Assembly: GCA_023415375.1 (NCBI GenBank)
Contig: JAEZKW010000351.1
Location: forward strand, 1 to 5,795
DNA length: 5,795 nt
Origin: Bacillota bacterium
GTDB taxonomy: Bacteria > Bacillota > UBA4882 > UBA8346
Reading direction: 5' to 3'
Positions 4,035 to 5,795 of the stretch are shown here, piece by piece (position 1 is the stretch's first letter; each line of letters begins with the position of its first letter). A program made the position numbers and the translations under genes. The notes under the pieces were generated by a model. The model saw only the letters and a list, made by a program, of their open reading frames with translations, made no database searches and was not told the DNA's origin.

Positions 4035-5795
4035 TCAAATTTGGAACTTGGCAATCGTTTCTGCCAAATCCTCAGCATTTTTATGCAATTGTTTAGCAAG
4101 GGAACGAACTTGCTCTGCTAAAGCTGTTTGTTCTTCTGTTGAAGCCGATACTTCTTGAGCCGAAGACGCTGTTTCTTCCGAAATAGAGCCGATATTGATA
4201 ATTGATTGAATGGTATGCTCTTTATTATTATTTATTTCGGTGATGGTGTTGCTTACAAAATTAATGCGAGTGATAATGTTACTCGTGGCTGTTGTGATCT
4301 CCGCAAATGCTTCCTTTGCCGATTGAACAGCCAGTTTTTGTTCTTCAATGATTTGATGAGCTTGCTGAGCCGTCTTCCCTGAGTTTTGAGTTTTGGACTG
4401 AACGGTCAATAAAATATTATTAATTGTTTTAGCAGCATCCCGGGATTGAATTGCCAATTTATTGATTTCTTCCGAAACCACAGCAAAACCTTGGCCCATT
4501 GCGCCAGCCCGTGCTGCTTCAATGGATGCATTGAGTCCTAGGAGATTGGTTTGTTCGGCAATCGCAGTGATGGTTTCGGTAATCTCATGAATCTCATCAG
4601 CGCTGTTGTTTAGGTCCAAAATATCCTGAATAATTGTCTCGGTAATTTCATCGGTCTCTTTTGACTTAACAATTAATTGTTCTACCGCATTATTCGATTT
4701 TTCACTTAACTCACGGGCAAAACCGGAGATTTGCTCGACTTCACTGGTTTTGGAAACAACAGTCTCAATTTGTGCTGCTAAATTATTCATCATCAGTGAT
4801 GATTTTTCCGCCTCATTGGTTTGTTCACTGGTGCCTTGGCTGATTTCCTCCATGGCTGCGGCAATTGCTTGAGCAGCCTTGGCCGATTGATAGGAGCTGT
4901 CCTCCAATACTTTACTATGAGCAAGGACAGTATCCATAGCACCTTTTGTTTCCTGAATCAAATTACCGACTCTTTCCATCATATGATTAAAACCTGAACC
5001 CAAAAAACCCAACTCATCTTTGCGATTTACTTGAACCCTAATTTTAAAATCTCCATTTTCCGCTTGTTTCATGGAGTAAACAACCATTTTCAACGGATTG
5101 GATATATTCAAAGCCACTATGATGGAAAGGATTATCGCTATAAACGCAAACACGATGCCTATTAAAAAAGTTTTCCAACCTAATATCCTTGTCTCTTTAT
5201 AAAGGTAAGAAATTTTGGCCACACTGAGTAAATACCAGCCGCGCTCACTCATTGCTTTTCTACAAGTCAATAATACTTCTTGGTTGTTGATCCGATCAGC
5301 AAAATTGCCTTTTTCTTTTTGACCATTTAATAAAGGGCGAAGCTTTCCCGGGTGGCGCAGTAAGTTAAAAATATTCCTTCCAATATCGCTATAATACAAA
5401 GGACTGGAGACTATTTCCCCCTTAGCATTGATTATCATGTTATAACTGCCGAGAGACTTCGTGTCAGCATTTAAATCGATATCAGGATTGATGACGTTGC
5501 ATAGAATCTTTTCATCAACAAAAATCATTAAAATGCCTAGTTTTTCTCCACTCACCACATCTTTAATAACCCTGCCCATGATAACATACTGAGTTCGATT
5601 CGTCATTTTTTTTTGGAACCAGATGACTCCGCCATCCGCATCTAGGATGTTTCTGAAAAATTTGCTTCGAGAATTTTGGAAAAAGGAATCCGGCAATGAG
5701 GAATCACTATTAACTCGTTTGTTGGCTTCTTTTAGGCACATAAAGGAAATAATATAATTATCTTTATTGCTATAAGCCATTGACTGTAAAAGATT
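4035..5795 (-). CDS. Methyl-accepting chemotaxis protein, N-terminus beyond right edge (MCP2)
   Basis: A 586-residue C-terminal fragment of a chemoreceptor paralogous to MCP1. The frame stays open to the window edge: the five codons before the internal ATG at 5780 read NLLQS, which aligns with NLLQS at residues 133-137 of MCP1. About 132 residues (N-tail, TM1 and the start of the sensor) are therefore missing, and 5780 is not the true start. Visible parts, in fragment numbering: rest of the Cache-like extracellular sensor (1 to about 200, with a FFRNILDADGGVIW segment); TM2 (about 204-231); HAMP (about 232-285, DELGFLGSGF); and the signalling coiled coil to 586, with its tip near 411-460 (EQTNLLGLN). 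Methylation-type pairs occur in MEEISQG and EETASSAQEVSASTEEQTA. The tip matches MCP1 at 49 of 52 residues, while the sensor is much more diverged. The tip glutamate of the AARAGE motif is alanine here (A432). The stop is TGA. The ligand is unknown. Confidence 0.95.
   Translation of the reverse strand, partial: NLLQSMAYSNKDNYIISFMCLKEANKRVNSDSSLPDSFFQNSRSKFFRNILDADGGVIWFQKKMTNRTQYVIMGRVIKDVVSGEKLGILMIFVDEKILCNVINPDIDLNADTKSLGSYNMIINAKGEIVSSPLYYSDIGRNIFNLLRHPGKLRPLLNGQKEKGNFADRINNQEVLLTCRKAMSERGWYLLSVAKISYLYKETRILGWKTFLIGIVFAFIAIILSIIVALNISNPLKMVVYSMKQAENGDFKIRVQVNRKDELGFLGSGFNHMMERVGNLIQETKGAMDTVLAHSKVLEDSSYQSAKAAQAIAAAMEEISQGTSEQTNEAEKSSLMMNNLAAQIETVVSKTSEVEQISGFARELSEKSNNAVEQLIVKSKETDEITETIIQDILDLNNSADEIHEITETITAIAEQTNLLGLNASIEAARAGAMGQGFAVVSEEINKLAIQSRDAAKTINNILLTVQSKTQNSGKTAQQAHQIIEEQKLAVQSAKEAFAEITTATSNIITRINFVSNTITEINNNKEHTIQSIINIGSISEETASSAQEVSASTEEQTALAEQVRSLAKQLHKNAEDLAETIAKFQI

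Noticed and set aside
5778..5780. ATG as the start of MCP2, giving a 581-residue receptor without TM1
   Set aside because: The reading frame is open upstream to the window edge, and the extra codons (NLLQS) align with the interior of the MCP1 sensor domain, so this Met is internal.

Overview
The window comes from a low-GC bacterium, most likely an anaerobic, motile member of the Bacillota (Clostridia or Limnochordia type). This is inferred from the AT-rich composition, the Bacillota-style chemoreceptor signalling domains, strong AGGAGG-type ribosome-binding sites and an oxygen-sensitive-looking 2x[4Fe-4S] protein. The genus cannot be fixed from the sequence alone.

All four genes lie on the minus strand, so transcription runs from right to left. 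From the right edge these are: (1) a methyl-accepting chemotaxis protein (MCP2, 4035-5795) whose N-terminus lies outside the window; (2) a DUF362-family protein with two [4Fe-4S] ferredoxin motifs (2704-3816); (3) a complete second chemoreceptor (MCP1, 234-2384, 716 aa), clearly a paralogue of the first; (4) the first 25 codons of galT, galactose-1-phosphate uridylyltransferase (1-77), running off the left edge.

The genes appear to be separate transcription units rather than one tight operon. An AT-rich hairpin with a U-tract follows MCP2 (3905-3948). A bulged hairpin follows the DUF362 gene (2627-2656), with two further AT-rich inverted repeats beyond it. The DUF362 leader carries a Fur-like box (3874-3888) and a 19-bp palindrome that covers a possible -10 element. 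MCP1 has a candidate sigma-28-type promoter (2483-2509). No convincing terminator separates MCP1 from galT.

The two receptors have nearly identical signalling tips (49 of 52 residues) but clearly diverged extracellular sensor domains. This suggests a duplicated receptor pair feeding the same CheA/CheW arrays with different ligand ranges. Nothing in the sequence ties the DUF362 protein directly to chemotaxis. The window looks like ordinary chromosomal content, with a few regulatory details and one unusual signalling-tip substitution worth checking. I see no clear new system, no mobile element, no CRISPR array and no RNA gene.
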